Assembly (NCBI RefSeq): GCF_004194535.1
Contig: NZ_CP025781.1
Location: forward strand, 744,001-808,000
Direction: 5' to 3'
DNA length: 64,000 nucleotides
DNA from: Iodobacter fluviatilis
GTDB lineage: Bacteria; Pseudomonadota; Gammaproteobacteria; Burkholderiales; Chitinibacteraceae
Positions 43,331-51,101 of this stretch are shown piece after piece (position 1 is the first letter of the stretch; every line of letters begins with the position of its first letter). Under the pieces are notes generated by a model that saw only the letters and a program-made list of their open reading frames with translations, made no database searches and was not told the DNA's origin. The translations under genes were made by a program, and so were the position numbers.

Positions 43331-44911
43331 ATGCGCCTGATTTCATCGCTCCCCATATTTGCTTTACTCTGGGCGGTTACCGTAGAAGCCAAGCCGCTCA
43401 CCGTGTGCACTGAAGCCAGCCCAGATGGTTTTGATGTTGTTCAATACAACTCACTGACTACTACTAATGCTTCCGCTGACGTTATATTTAATCGATTAAT
43501 TGACTACGATGCAGCCTCAGGCAAGCTGGTACCTAGCCTTGCCGAAAAATGGGAAATCAGCCCAGATGGGCTGAGCTATACCTTTACCCTAAGAAAGAAT
43601 GTCGCTTTTCATAGCACCGATTACTTTAAGCCCAGTCGCCCATTAACTAGTGACGATGTAGTTTTTACGTTTAACCGCATGCTAGATGCTAATCATCCAT
43701 GGCATAAAACCGCCGTAAATGGCTATCCACACGCGCAGACATTTCAATTACCCAAGCATATCAAAGCCGTTAAAAAAATAGATGCGCAAACAATACGCTT
43801 TGAATTAAACGCCCCCGAAGCCACTTTCTCTGCCCTGCTCACGATGGGCTTTACCTCGATTTACTCTGCCGAATACGCCAATCAATTATTAGCCGCAGGA
43901 AAAACCACAGATTTCAATAGTAAGCCCATCGGCACTGGCCCATTTATATTAAAGAGCTATCAAAAAGACAGCATTATTCGCTTTGATGCCGCACCAAATT
44001 ATTTTGGCAATAAAGCTAAAATTGATAGGCTAATTTATGCCATTACTCCTGAAGCCGCCATTCGAGTACAAAAACTAAAAGCGGGCGAATGCCAAATTGC
44101 ACTATCACCTAAGCCGCAGGATGTATTAGCGGCAAGGACTGATAAAACTCTGCAGGTTATTGATACTCCGGCATTTTCTACCGCCTTTATTGCCTTTAAT
44201 AGCCAGCACAAGCCATTTGATAATGTAAAAGTGCGCCAAGCACTAAATCACGCTTTTGATAAAAAAGCCTATTTAAAGCAAGTATTTGATGGCACGGCCA
44301 CTGCGGCCGATGGCCCTTATCCGCCCAATACTTGGAGCTATATCAACGTAGAAGATTACAACTACAACCCTGCCAGAGCCAAGCAATTGCTCGCTGAAGC
44401 AGGCTTTCCGAATGGATTTAGTACCACAATATGGATACGCCCTGCAGGCAGTACGCTCAATCCTAACCCACGCGCAGGCGGCGAAATGCTGCAAGCCGAT
44501 TTAGCTAAAATTGGAATAAAAGCCGAGCTAAAAGTGATTGAATGGGCTGAGCTCATTAAACGTGCTAAATCGGGTGAGCACGACCTCTTATTTATGGGCT
44601 GGAGTGGGGATAATGGTGACCCAGATAATTTCTTAACGCCGCAATTTGCCTGCTCATCCGTTGAATCTGGGCTTAATTTTGCCCGCTATTGCGATCCTCA
44701 GCTGGATAAACTCATTAGTAATGGTAAAAAAACAACTGATCAAGCAGCAAGAACGAAGCTCTATGAAACTGCGCAAAAAATCATTCATGATCAAGCATTA
44801 TGGATTCCACTTGCCCATCCTATTGCTGCGGTGCTAACCAAATCCAATGTGAGTGACTATAAAATCAGCCCATTTAGCCGCCAAAATTTTAGTACTGTAA
44901 TTATTAAATAA
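43331..44911 (+). CDS. ABC transporter peptide-binding protein (SBP_bac_5, DppA-like)
   Basis: A 526-residue periplasmic binding protein with a Sec signal (cleavage after VEA, about residue 20). It has the family pattern LAEKWEISPDGLSYTFTLRKNVAFH, DDVVFTFNRMLD, GTGPFILKSYQ and FDNVKVRQALNHAFDKKAYL, and the C-terminal MGWSGDNGDPDNFLTPQF seen in dipeptide binders. No permease or ATPase genes are adjacent, so it is an orphan binding protein that must share a transporter encoded elsewhere. It could bind dipeptides or haem, as DppA does. Confidence 0.9.
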   Translation: MRLISSLPIFALLWAVTVEAKPLTVCTEASPDGFDVVQYNSLTTTNASADVIFNRLIDYDAASGKLVPSLAEKWEISPDGLSYTFTLRKNVAFHSTDYFKPSRPLTSDDVVFTFNRMLDANHPWHKTAVNGYPHAQTFQLPKHIKAVKKIDAQTIRFELNAPEATFSALLTMGFTSIYSAEYANQLLAAGKTTDFNSKPIGTGPFILKSYQKDSIIRFDAAPNYFGNKAKIDRLIYAITPEAAIRVQKLKAGECQIALSPKPQDVLAARTDKTLQVIDTPAFSTAFIAFNSQHKPFDNVKVRQALNHAFDKKAYLKQVFDGTATAADGPYPPNTWSYINVEDYNYNPARAKQLLAEAGFPNGFSTTIWIRPAGSTLNPNPRAGGEMLQADLAKIGIKAELKVIEWAELIKRAKSGEHDLLFMGWSGDNGDPDNFLTPQFACSSVESGLNFARYCDPQLDKLISNGKKTTDQAARTKLYETAQKIIHDQALWIPLAHPIAAVLTKSNVSDYKISPFSRQNFSTVIIK

Positions 44912-45036
44912 AACACACAATCATCAATATGGGTGATTCAATCTCTGCAAAATAGAGTTTTAATCGCCCTTATTTTTTAGATGAAAAGTATGAGCGGTGG
45001 GCGCTTAGTCTATAAAGACAAATAGCAGCGATCTAG

Positions 45037-45299
45037 GGTCTGTTGACGTTTCATTCGCGGCTATGTTGGTTGCAGTTTTGGGGCTGAACAAGGCAAAAGA
45101 CGTGAGGTGGTACGAGTACCATGAGCGTCTTTTAACGCCGTGCAGCCACAAAAATGTAGCCAACCCGAAGGGCTGGGCCGGAAAACGGCCATTCACTGCG
45201 TTATGCTCCTCGGAAATAACTCGTTATTGCATTCGTCACATGCCTTGTGCTTGGCCGTTTTCCGGCTCAGCATAATTGTGAATGAAACGTCAACAGACC
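45037..45299. mobile_element. MITE family B, copy 3 (263 bp)
   Basis: Perfect 20-base inverted ends (GGTCTGTTGACGTTTCATTC and its complement) flanked by CTAG on both sides. It is inserted a few bases before the ribosome-binding site of the next gene. Confidence 0.9.
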
Positions 45300-45319
45300 C
45301 TAGAATGGGGAATAGTTCA

Positions 45320-45769
45320 ATGGCATTACTATTATTTGGCAGTTTGCTGATGGTATTTGGCTTATTAGCGGGCTGCCTCTTACTGATCGCCCCCCTTGGC
45401 ATTATAGAAATCACGCCTGGAATAGGGCTTTGGCTATTGTTTCCTGCCTTTAGCATAGGCGGCTATATTCTGCTGACGCTAGCGCCCCACTTTGCAAAAT
45501 TACGCGTACTAACTTTGTTTTTATCTAGCTTATTGCTCTTATTGGCGGCTGCCGCAGCGGCCGAAATAATGCTCTATGCCAGCACGCTGATGCAGCCTAC
45601 AGGCAGCACGCTGATCTTGTGGTATGTGTTAATGATTGCAGGCGGACTGGGTGTGGTGGCTACGGGGGCTTTCGATATTAAAAAGCTGTTTTCCAAACTA
45701 CGCCGCCCCAAAGCTGCAGCCCCCTCAACACCTGCCGCTCCACCAATTAGCCAAAAACCCAAGCACTAA
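45320..45769 (+). CDS. Hypothetical membrane protein
   Basis: A 149-residue protein with four membrane helices (from LLLFGSLLMVFGLLAGCLLLIAP on) and a Pro/Ala/Lys-rich cytoplasmic tail ending SQKPKH. The ATG at 45320 has GGGGA about nine bases upstream, better than ATG 45305; an ORF extended back to 45140 is only MITE sequence. MITE B3 separates the gene from any older promoter, so its expression may depend on the MITE. No family is recognised. Confidence 0.65.
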   Translation: MALLLFGSLLMVFGLLAGCLLLIAPLGIIEITPGIGLWLLFPAFSIGGYILLTLAPHFAKLRVLTLFLSSLLLLLAAAAAAEIMLYASTLMQPTGSTLILWYVLMIAGGLGVVATGAFDIKKLFSKLRRPKAAAPSTPAAPPISQKPKH

Positions 45770-45782
45770 TCCGCTAACTGTA

Positions 45783-45843
45783 ATGCCGCCAGCTCTTCCT
45801 CACTAAACCCCGCCGCCCTTACATCCTTCTAGATTAAACGCCC
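45783..45843 (-). pseudogene. Duplicated 3' fragment of the DUF455 gene
   Basis: The reverse strand reads RAAGFSEEELAALQLAD then a stop, almost the same as the C-terminus of the neighbouring protein (RRAAGFSEEELAALQAVDECN). The copy is offset by 90 bases and carries a stop before it, so it is an inert tandem duplication of the gene end. Confidence 0.75.
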
Positions 45844-45846
45844 TGT

Positions 45847-46641
45847 TTAATTACACTCATCCACGGCTTGTAAGGCGGCCAGCTCTTCCTCGCTAAACCC
45901 AGCGGCCCTACGCGCTTCTAAATTAAATGGCCCGCGCTGCTTGGCTGCTTGGTATTGCAAGGCCAACTGCTCGTAAGCTGCAATCGTGTCTAAGCCTCGC
46001 TCTTCGCACAGCGCCTTGTACCAGCGATTACCAATCGCTACATGGCCCACTTCATCCCTCAAGATAATATCCAGAATCGCGGCCCCTGCCTTGTCCCCTC
46101 TGTGCCTAAGCCGATCACGAATTTGCGGCGTGACATCCAAACCACGCGCTTCCAGAGTTCGGGGGACCAGCGCCAGCCTTGCCAACAAATCATCCTTAGT
46201 TCTTTCTGCCATATCCCATAAGCCGTTATGCGCCGTGAAATCGCCATAAGCGTAGCCCAGCGTCAGCAGATGATCTTGCAAGAGCACAAAATGGTAGCTC
46301 TCTTCACGGGCCACTTTTAGCCAATCACGGTAAAAGTCTTCTGGCTGGCCTGCAAAGCGCCACAAAATATCGAGAGCCAAATTCATCGCATTAAATTCGA
46401 TATGCGCCAAGGCATGCACCAAGGCGGCGTGGCCTTCTGGCGTGCTAATTTTGCGGCGCGGCACATCCATAGGTGGCACTAAGAGCGGACGCTCGCTCAA
46501 GCCTGGCGTTTGCTCTGTGCTGACAATCAGCTCATCACAAGCAAGTGGGTGCTGATCTTCGATAGCACGCACAAGAGCGACTTTATCTTGATGATTGGCC
46601 ATTTGCAGCGCGAGCAAGGCTTGATGGCGGATTGATTTCAT
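45847..46641 (-). CDS. Ferritin-like DUF455 family protein
   Basis: A 264-residue DUF455 protein, a di-iron ferritin-like four-helix bundle. Glu/His iron ligands are visible in HALAHIEFNAMNLALD, REESYHFVLLQDHL and LRDEVGHVAIGNRW, the pattern of MiaE-like hydroxylases. The frame is open from TTG 46650; ATG 46641 is the preferred start. It is cytoplasmic; the substrate is unknown. A piece of its 3' end is duplicated just downstream. Confidence 0.87.
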   Translation of the reverse strand: MKSIRHQALLALQMANHQDKVALVRAIEDQHPLACDELIVSTEQTPGLSERPLLVPPMDVPRRKISTPEGHAALVHALAHIEFNAMNLALDILWRFAGQPEDFYRDWLKVAREESYHFVLLQDHLLTLGYAYGDFTAHNGLWDMAERTKDDLLARLALVPRTLEARGLDVTPQIRDRLRHRGDKAGAAILDIILRDEVGHVAIGNRWYKALCEERGLDTIAAYEQLALQYQAAKQRGPFNLEARRAAGFSEEELAALQAVDECN

Positions 46642-46731
46642 GGCGGGCAACGATAAGCAAAAGGCGTATTTTGGACAGTAGGGCTAGGCTTGGCAAATAG
46701 ATCGTCCATGCTTGCCACCTGAAAAAGGTCT

Positions 46732-46925
46732 GTAGACACAGAGATTAGGAAGAACACAGAGCACACGGAGAAAACCAAGACTATTTTAGGAATGCTCTGA
46801 TTAAATCGTCATCCCCGACTGTTTTTATCGGGGATCCACTGCAAATACTGGATTCCCACCCGCGCGGGAATGACAAAATTAGTTTTCTCTGTGTTCTTCT
46901 TTTCCTCACCGATCTCTGTGTCTAC
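46732..46925. repeat. 194-bp inverted-repeat element with a dRS3-like core
   Basis: Perfect 14-base ends GTAGACACAGAGAT and ATCTCTGTGTCTAC, then inner arms AGAACACAGAG and CTCTGTGTTCT, then GAGAAAAC and GTTTTCTC. The centre holds a second inverted repeat, GTCATCCCCG to CGGGAATGAC. It looks like a small element inserted into another and belongs with the CTCTGTG repeat family at 15772 and 48480. Confidence 0.75.
46852..46871. repeat. dRS3-like repeat (ATTCCC-N8-GGGAAT)
   Basis: ATTCCC, eight bases ACCCGCGC, then GGGAAT: the exact core of the 20-bp dRS3 repeats of Neisseria, which flank repeat arrays and serve as filamentous-phage target sites there. Similar strings occur in other betaproteobacteria. 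Confidence 0.75.
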
Positions 46926-46958
46926 AAGTCTAAGGTTCTTAGACTGAGGTTCTTACCC

Positions 46959-48281
46959 TTAATGCAATTTAATTCTTGGCTTGCTGACGCGGTCGATACA
47001 TTCTGCCCATGTGGCCAGCCATGTTTTAAACCAACCATTCACTGCTAACTGGTGCTTTTTGTATAGCGACCAATACATCATCTTGGCAAACTGGCCCTCG
47101 ATAAATAAGCTACCTCGAGCGATACCGCCCATTAAACTACCTACCGTGCTGTATTCACCCAAGGACACCAGCGAGCCGTAATCCTGATATTTAAACTCTG
47201 GCAGGGGTTTGCCCGCCAAATAAAGCGGAATACTTTTCGCCAGCAACATCGCCTGCTGATGCGCAGATTGCGCACGGGGAGGCACCGTGGCCCCTGTATC
47301 GCCGAGCGGACAAGCAGCGCAATCGCCCAGCGCAAAAATACTAGGATCGCGCGAGGTTTGTAATGTGCGGCTGACCACCAGCTGATTAAGACGATTGCTC
47401 TCTAGCCCTGCAATATCTTTGAGGAAATCTGCAGCTTTAATCCCCGCCGCCCACACCACTAAATCGCTAGGAATAAACTTGCCTGATGCCATTTGAACGC
47501 CCGAAGCCGATACATCGACTACCCGCTCATTGGCATGAATTTCTACCGCCATTTTGCGCAGCTCAAGCGCCACTGCGTCAGATAAGCGCTCTGGCAGGGC
47601 TGAGAGCAGCCTTGGCGCGGCATCGACAATCACAATTTTTAAATCACGCTCAGGATGGATATTGGCAAAGCCAAAGCTACTCATAATGCGCGTGGCCATA
47701 TGCAGCTCGGCCGATAGCTCGACCCCTGTGGCTCCACCACCAATAATAGTGACGGTAAAACGCCCTTCACCTGCTTGTTTACGCCTTGCTTGTGCGCGTA
47801 AGCAGCTATTGATAAAGCGTTTATTGAAGCGCTCTGCAGCCTCTGGGGTATCGAGCATAATGGCGTGGTTTGCCACACCCGGCGTGCCAAAATCATTGGT
47901 CTGGCTGCCCAGCGCCATCACCAAAGCATCGTAAGCAATGGTTTGCTCTGGCACTAGCTCGCTACCATCTTCCTCATCCAGCGTTGGGGCCAGCACCACT
48001 TGCTTAGCGTCTCTATCCAGCCCCGTCATGCGGCCTAGGCGAAAATCAAAATGATGCCAGCGGGCCAACGCGATATATTCCAGCTCGTCGGCATGGCTAT
48101 CTAAAGTGCCTGCTGCCACCTGATGCAAGAGTGGCTTCCAGATATGGGTACGGGCCGCGTCGATCAAGGTGATATGCGCCTTGCCCTTGCGGCCTAGCTT
48201 TTCACCCAGCTTTACCGCCAACTCCAAACCTCCCGCCCCGCCCCCTACAATGACAATACGCTGCAATGCAGTCATAGCCAT
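46959..48281 (-). CDS. ndh: Type II NADH:quinone oxidoreductase (NDH-2)
   Basis: A 440-residue flavoprotein with the FAD-binding GGGAGGLELA near 12-21, the NAD-binding GGGATGVELSAEL near 180, and the C-terminal FALGDCAACPLGDTGATVPPRAQSAHQQA quinone/FAD stretch. The C-terminal amphipathic region binds the inner membrane. NDH-2 moves electrons from NADH to quinone without pumping protons. It starts with overlapping Met codons (1 and 3). It is monocistronic. Confidence 0.93.
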   Translation of the reverse strand: MAMTALQRIVIVGGGAGGLELAVKLGEKLGRKGKAHITLIDAARTHIWKPLLHQVAAGTLDSHADELEYIALARWHHFDFRLGRMTGLDRDAKQVVLAPTLDEEDGSELVPEQTIAYDALVMALGSQTNDFGTPGVANHAIMLDTPEAAERFNKRFINSCLRAQARRKQAGEGRFTVTIIGGGATGVELSAELHMATRIMSSFGFANIHPERDLKIVIVDAAPRLLSALPERLSDAVALELRKMAVEIHANERVVDVSASGVQMASGKFIPSDLVVWAAGIKAADFLKDIAGLESNRLNQLVVSRTLQTSRDPSIFALGDCAACPLGDTGATVPPRAQSAHQQAMLLAKSIPLYLAGKPLPEFKYQDYGSLVSLGEYSTVGSLMGGIARGSLFIEGQFAKMMYWSLYKKHQLAVNGWFKTWLATWAECIDRVSKPRIKLH

Positions 48282-48479
48282 CCACCCCCAATTGATTAAC
48301 TGCCCTTATTATGCGTGAAGCTGTCATGAAAAGGGCATGTAAAACAACCATTTAAAGGGGCTTGATTACATGGATAGAATACGCTACTTACAAGCGCCCT
48401 CTAGCCCTTGCGCCCCCCCTTCCAATCCCTCTCGCGAAAAGGGAGAGGGGGCTGAAAGCAGATACCCGCGAAAAACTGA

Positions 48480-48540
48480 CTATTTCTCTTGGTTTTCTCC
48501 GTGTAACTCCGTGTCCTCTGTGCTCTCTGTGGTTCAAGGA
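48480..48540. repeat. CTCTGTG-type dispersed repeat, copy 3
   Basis: Contains TTGGTTTTCTCCGTGTAACT, CTCTGTGCTCTCTGTGGTTC, the same elements as at 15772-15873 and 46732-46925, here as a single arm in the 290-base gap between ndh and selD. Just before it (48403-48450) lies a CCCTCTCGCGAAAAGGGAGAGGG hairpin, another common intergenic motif. Confidence 0.6.
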
Positions 48541-48565
48541 TGAGTTTGGTTCAAATAACTGAAAA

Positions 48566-49603
48566 CTAAGCCACCAACACCCTAGCCTCACCCTCGGCAA
48601 GTTGCCCAATCACAGCCGCCTGTGCAAAGCCTTGTGCCTTAAATAGCGCCATCACTTCATCAACGGTTTCAGCAGAGCAAGCCACGAGCAGGCCGCCGGA
48701 GGTTTGCGCGTCGGCCATGATGCGCTGCTGCCAATCTGGCACTTGCTCAGCAAAGTCCACATCTTGCCCAAAGCTGGCTAAATTGCGATCGATCGCACCT
48801 GGGCCAATGCCTTGCTGGGCAAAGCCCACGGCGGCGGAGAGTAACGGCAAATCATTTGCAGCCACATTCGCCGTCAGCTTGGCACCACGGCAAACTTCTA
48901 GCAGATGGCCAAGCAGGCCAAAGCCCGTTACATCGGTCAGCGCATGCACGCCGGCCAGTTTCGCCAAATCACTACCGACTTTATTGAGCTGCGTGGTGGT
49001 ATCAATCAGCTGCTTATAGCCTGCATCATCCAGCAAGCCCTTTTTCATGGCCGTGCCCAAGATACCGATCCCTAATGGCTTGCCTAAGATCAGTACATCG
49101 CCTGCCTTGGCATCGCTATTTTTTTTAAGCTGCTTAGGATGCACCAGCCCCATTGCCACTAGGCCATAAATAGGCTCTGGTGCGTCGATCGAATGCCCAC
49201 CCGCAATTGGAATGCCCGCATCGCGACAGACAGCCGCTCCACCCGCCAAGATTTGCTGGATATCTTCGATCGGCAGCAGATTGACCGGCATGCCGACAAT
49301 CGCCAAAGCCATAATCGGCGTGCCGCCCATGGCGTAAATATCGGAAATCGCATTGGTGGCGGCGATGCGGCCAAAATCAAAGGCGTCATCCACAATCGGC
49401 ATAAAGAAATCGGTGGTGGCAACCAGTGCTTGCTCGTCATTCAACCAATAAACAGCGGCATCGTCAGCCGTTTCAGTGCCCACTAAAAGCTTGGGAAACA
49501 AGGCTGCAGTCGGTAATTTAGACAGCATTTCTGATAAAACAGCGGGGGCGATTTTGCAACCGCAACCGCCACCGTGAGATAAAGACGTTAATTTTGTGCT
49601 CAT
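48566..49603 (-). CDS. selD: Selenide, water dikinase SelD
   Basis: A 345-residue SelD with the N-terminal catalytic motif GGGCGCKI, where C14 and K17 match the active Cys and Lys of E. coli SelD; here the position is Cys, not selenocysteine. DDAAVYWLND and the AIRS-type GGHSIDAPEPIYG and DVTGFGLLGHL follow. It makes selenophosphate from selenide and ATP. The divergent neighbour is mnmH, so the product is meant for tRNA selenouridine. Confidence 0.96.
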   Translation of the reverse strand: MSTKLTSLSHGGGCGCKIAPAVLSEMLSKLPTAALFPKLLVGTETADDAAVYWLNDEQALVATTDFFMPIVDDAFDFGRIAATNAISDIYAMGGTPIMALAIVGMPVNLLPIEDIQQILAGGAAVCRDAGIPIAGGHSIDAPEPIYGLVAMGLVHPKQLKKNSDAKAGDVLILGKPLGIGILGTAMKKGLLDDAGYKQLIDTTTQLNKVGSDLAKLAGVHALTDVTGFGLLGHLLEVCRGAKLTANVAANDLPLLSAAVGFAQQGIGPGAIDRNLASFGQDVDFAEQVPDWQQRIMADAQTSGGLLVACSAETVDEVMALFKAQGFAQAAVIGQLAEGEARVLVA

Positions 49604-49746
49604 GACATAATCCTGATAAGAAATTTACAGCCCACCGCCGCTCTCTGCCAAATGCAGGCGACTTACTATTTAGATGATTGTTCCACGAACATCGCACCAC
49701 CGTGAGATAAAGAAGCTCACTATGTGCTCATGACATCATCCTGATT
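49571..49746. repeat. Tandem duplication of the selD 5' end
   Basis: ACCGTGAGATAAAG, GTGCTCATGACAT and ATCCTGAT occur at 49571-49617, over the start of selD, and again at 49699-49746, at an offset of 128 bases. The outer copy has a second ATGAGCACA start that hits TAG after three codons. The rest of the gap to 49873 holds no gene and carries worn repeat parts such as TTCCACGAACA. Confidence 0.75.
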
Positions 49747-49873
49747 AAATATTTATTGCCCACCATAGCAGCCTGCGTTTGCTTTGACGAGCAGTTCGGC
49801 CGTGTGAATTTCTCCACGAACAGCCCTCTCCCGTGGGACAATTACGCCAATCAAGTGCATATAGTGAAATGAA

Positions 49874-50917
49874 GTGAAAAATTTATTGGCGACCTTAGCA
49901 GACCTCTCCACCTTTGATGAGGTGATCGATGTACGCACCCCGCTTGAATTTGCCGATGACCATATTCCAGGCGCAATCAACGCGCCCGTGCTCAGTAATG
50001 AAGAACGCGTCATCGTCGGCACGCTCTATAAGCAAGACCCCTTTGCCGCCACTAAATTGGGCGCGGGTTTAGTCGCAAAAAACCTAGGCATTCACCTTGC
50101 CACCACTTTTAAAGACAAACCAAAAAACTGGAAGCCGTTGATTTACTGCTGGCGTGGCGGTAAGCGCTCTGGATCGATGACCACTTGGTTTAATCTCATT
50201 GGCTGGAAAGCGCGGCAATTACAAGGTGGCTACAAGGCTTATCGTGGTGAGATTTTAGTTAAATTAGAAGCCATCCCCGCCGTATCACGCTTTATTGTTT
50301 TGGCCGGCCACACCGGCTGCGGCAAAACACGTTTACTCAATGCATTAGAGCATGCAGGGGCGCAAACGCTGGATTTAGAAGGCCTTGCCAAGCATCGTGG
50401 CTCGGTACTCGGTGCCAGCCCTGCCAGCCCACAGCCTTCACAAAAAAGCTTTGATAGCCAGCTCATCCACCAGCTCTCTCAATTTGACCCTAGCCGTCCG
50501 GTGTTTGTTGAAGCCGAAAGCAAACGCATCGGCTTGGTGCATCTACCCGCCAGCCTGATGCTCGCCATTCGCGCCGCCGATTGCATCTTGGTGCAAGCCA
50601 GCTTCGAAGACCGAATCCGCTTTTTATGCGACGACTACAGCAACCTATTTGACGACCCGCTTAACTTTAAAACTAAATTAAGCCGCCTTGTCGAAATGCA
50701 CGGTAAAGCGGTCTTGGCAGATTGGAACGCGCTCATTGACCAAGGCAAAAAAGCCGAGCTATTTTCTGAACTCATCAGCAAACACTACGACCCCGCCTAC
50801 AAACGCAGTAGCCAAAACAATTACCTCAGGCTAGCCGCAGCAAGGCCGCTTGTGATTGATCCATCGAGTGATTTAAGCGAATGCGCAAGGCAATTGATTG
50901 TGGATTTGGGAGCGTAA
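49874..50917 (+). CDS. mnmH: tRNA 2-selenouridine synthase MnmH (SelU)
   Basis: A 347-residue protein with an N-terminal rhodanese domain (catalytic C92 in YCWRGGKRSGS) and a C-terminal P-loop domain (GHTGCGKT at 145-152). It geranylates and selenates the 2-thiouridine at the wobble position of tRNA Lys, Glu and Gln, using selenophosphate from the divergent selD. It begins with GTG; no better ATG is available. A hairpin follows the stop. Confidence 0.95.
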   Translation: MKNLLATLADLSTFDEVIDVRTPLEFADDHIPGAINAPVLSNEERVIVGTLYKQDPFAATKLGAGLVAKNLGIHLATTFKDKPKNWKPLIYCWRGGKRSGSMTTWFNLIGWKARQLQGGYKAYRGEILVKLEAIPAVSRFIVLAGHTGCGKTRLLNALEHAGAQTLDLEGLAKHRGSVLGASPASPQPSQKSFDSQLIHQLSQFDPSRPVFVEAESKRIGLVHLPASLMLAIRAADCILVQASFEDRIRFLCDDYSNLFDDPLNFKTKLSRLVEMHGKAVLADWNALIDQGKKAELFSELISKHYDPAYKRSSQNNYLRLAAARPLVIDPSSDLSECARQLIVDLGA

Positions 50918-50921
50918 AACG

Positions 50922-50946
50922 AAAAGGAACTCTGAGAGCTCCTTTT
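50922..50946 (+). terminator. Likely terminator of mnmH
   Basis: AAAAGGA and TCCTTTT with inner CTC/GAG pairing just after the mnmH stop. The T tail is only four bases, so it is weaker than the others in the window. Confidence 0.6.
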
Positions 50947-50981
50947 AAGTTATGAAAAACCAACGGAAAATGATTTTTTTG

Positions 50982-51050
50982 TAGGTTGGGTTACGCGATA
51001 TATCGCTGAGTGAGGTAAACCTGACACGCAGACCGCTAACCCAAGCTACG
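50982..51050. repeat. Palindromic GTAGGTTGGGTTA-type repeat
   Basis: GTAGGTTGGGTTACGCGATA and the near-complement TAACCCAAGCTAC at the far end form an imperfect inverted repeat. This type is common between genes in many proteobacteria. No function is assigned. Confidence 0.55.
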
Positions 51051-51101
51051 AATTCCTCTTGATTTTATAGAGTTCGCTCTCTTAGAACTCCCAATTCACC
51101 C

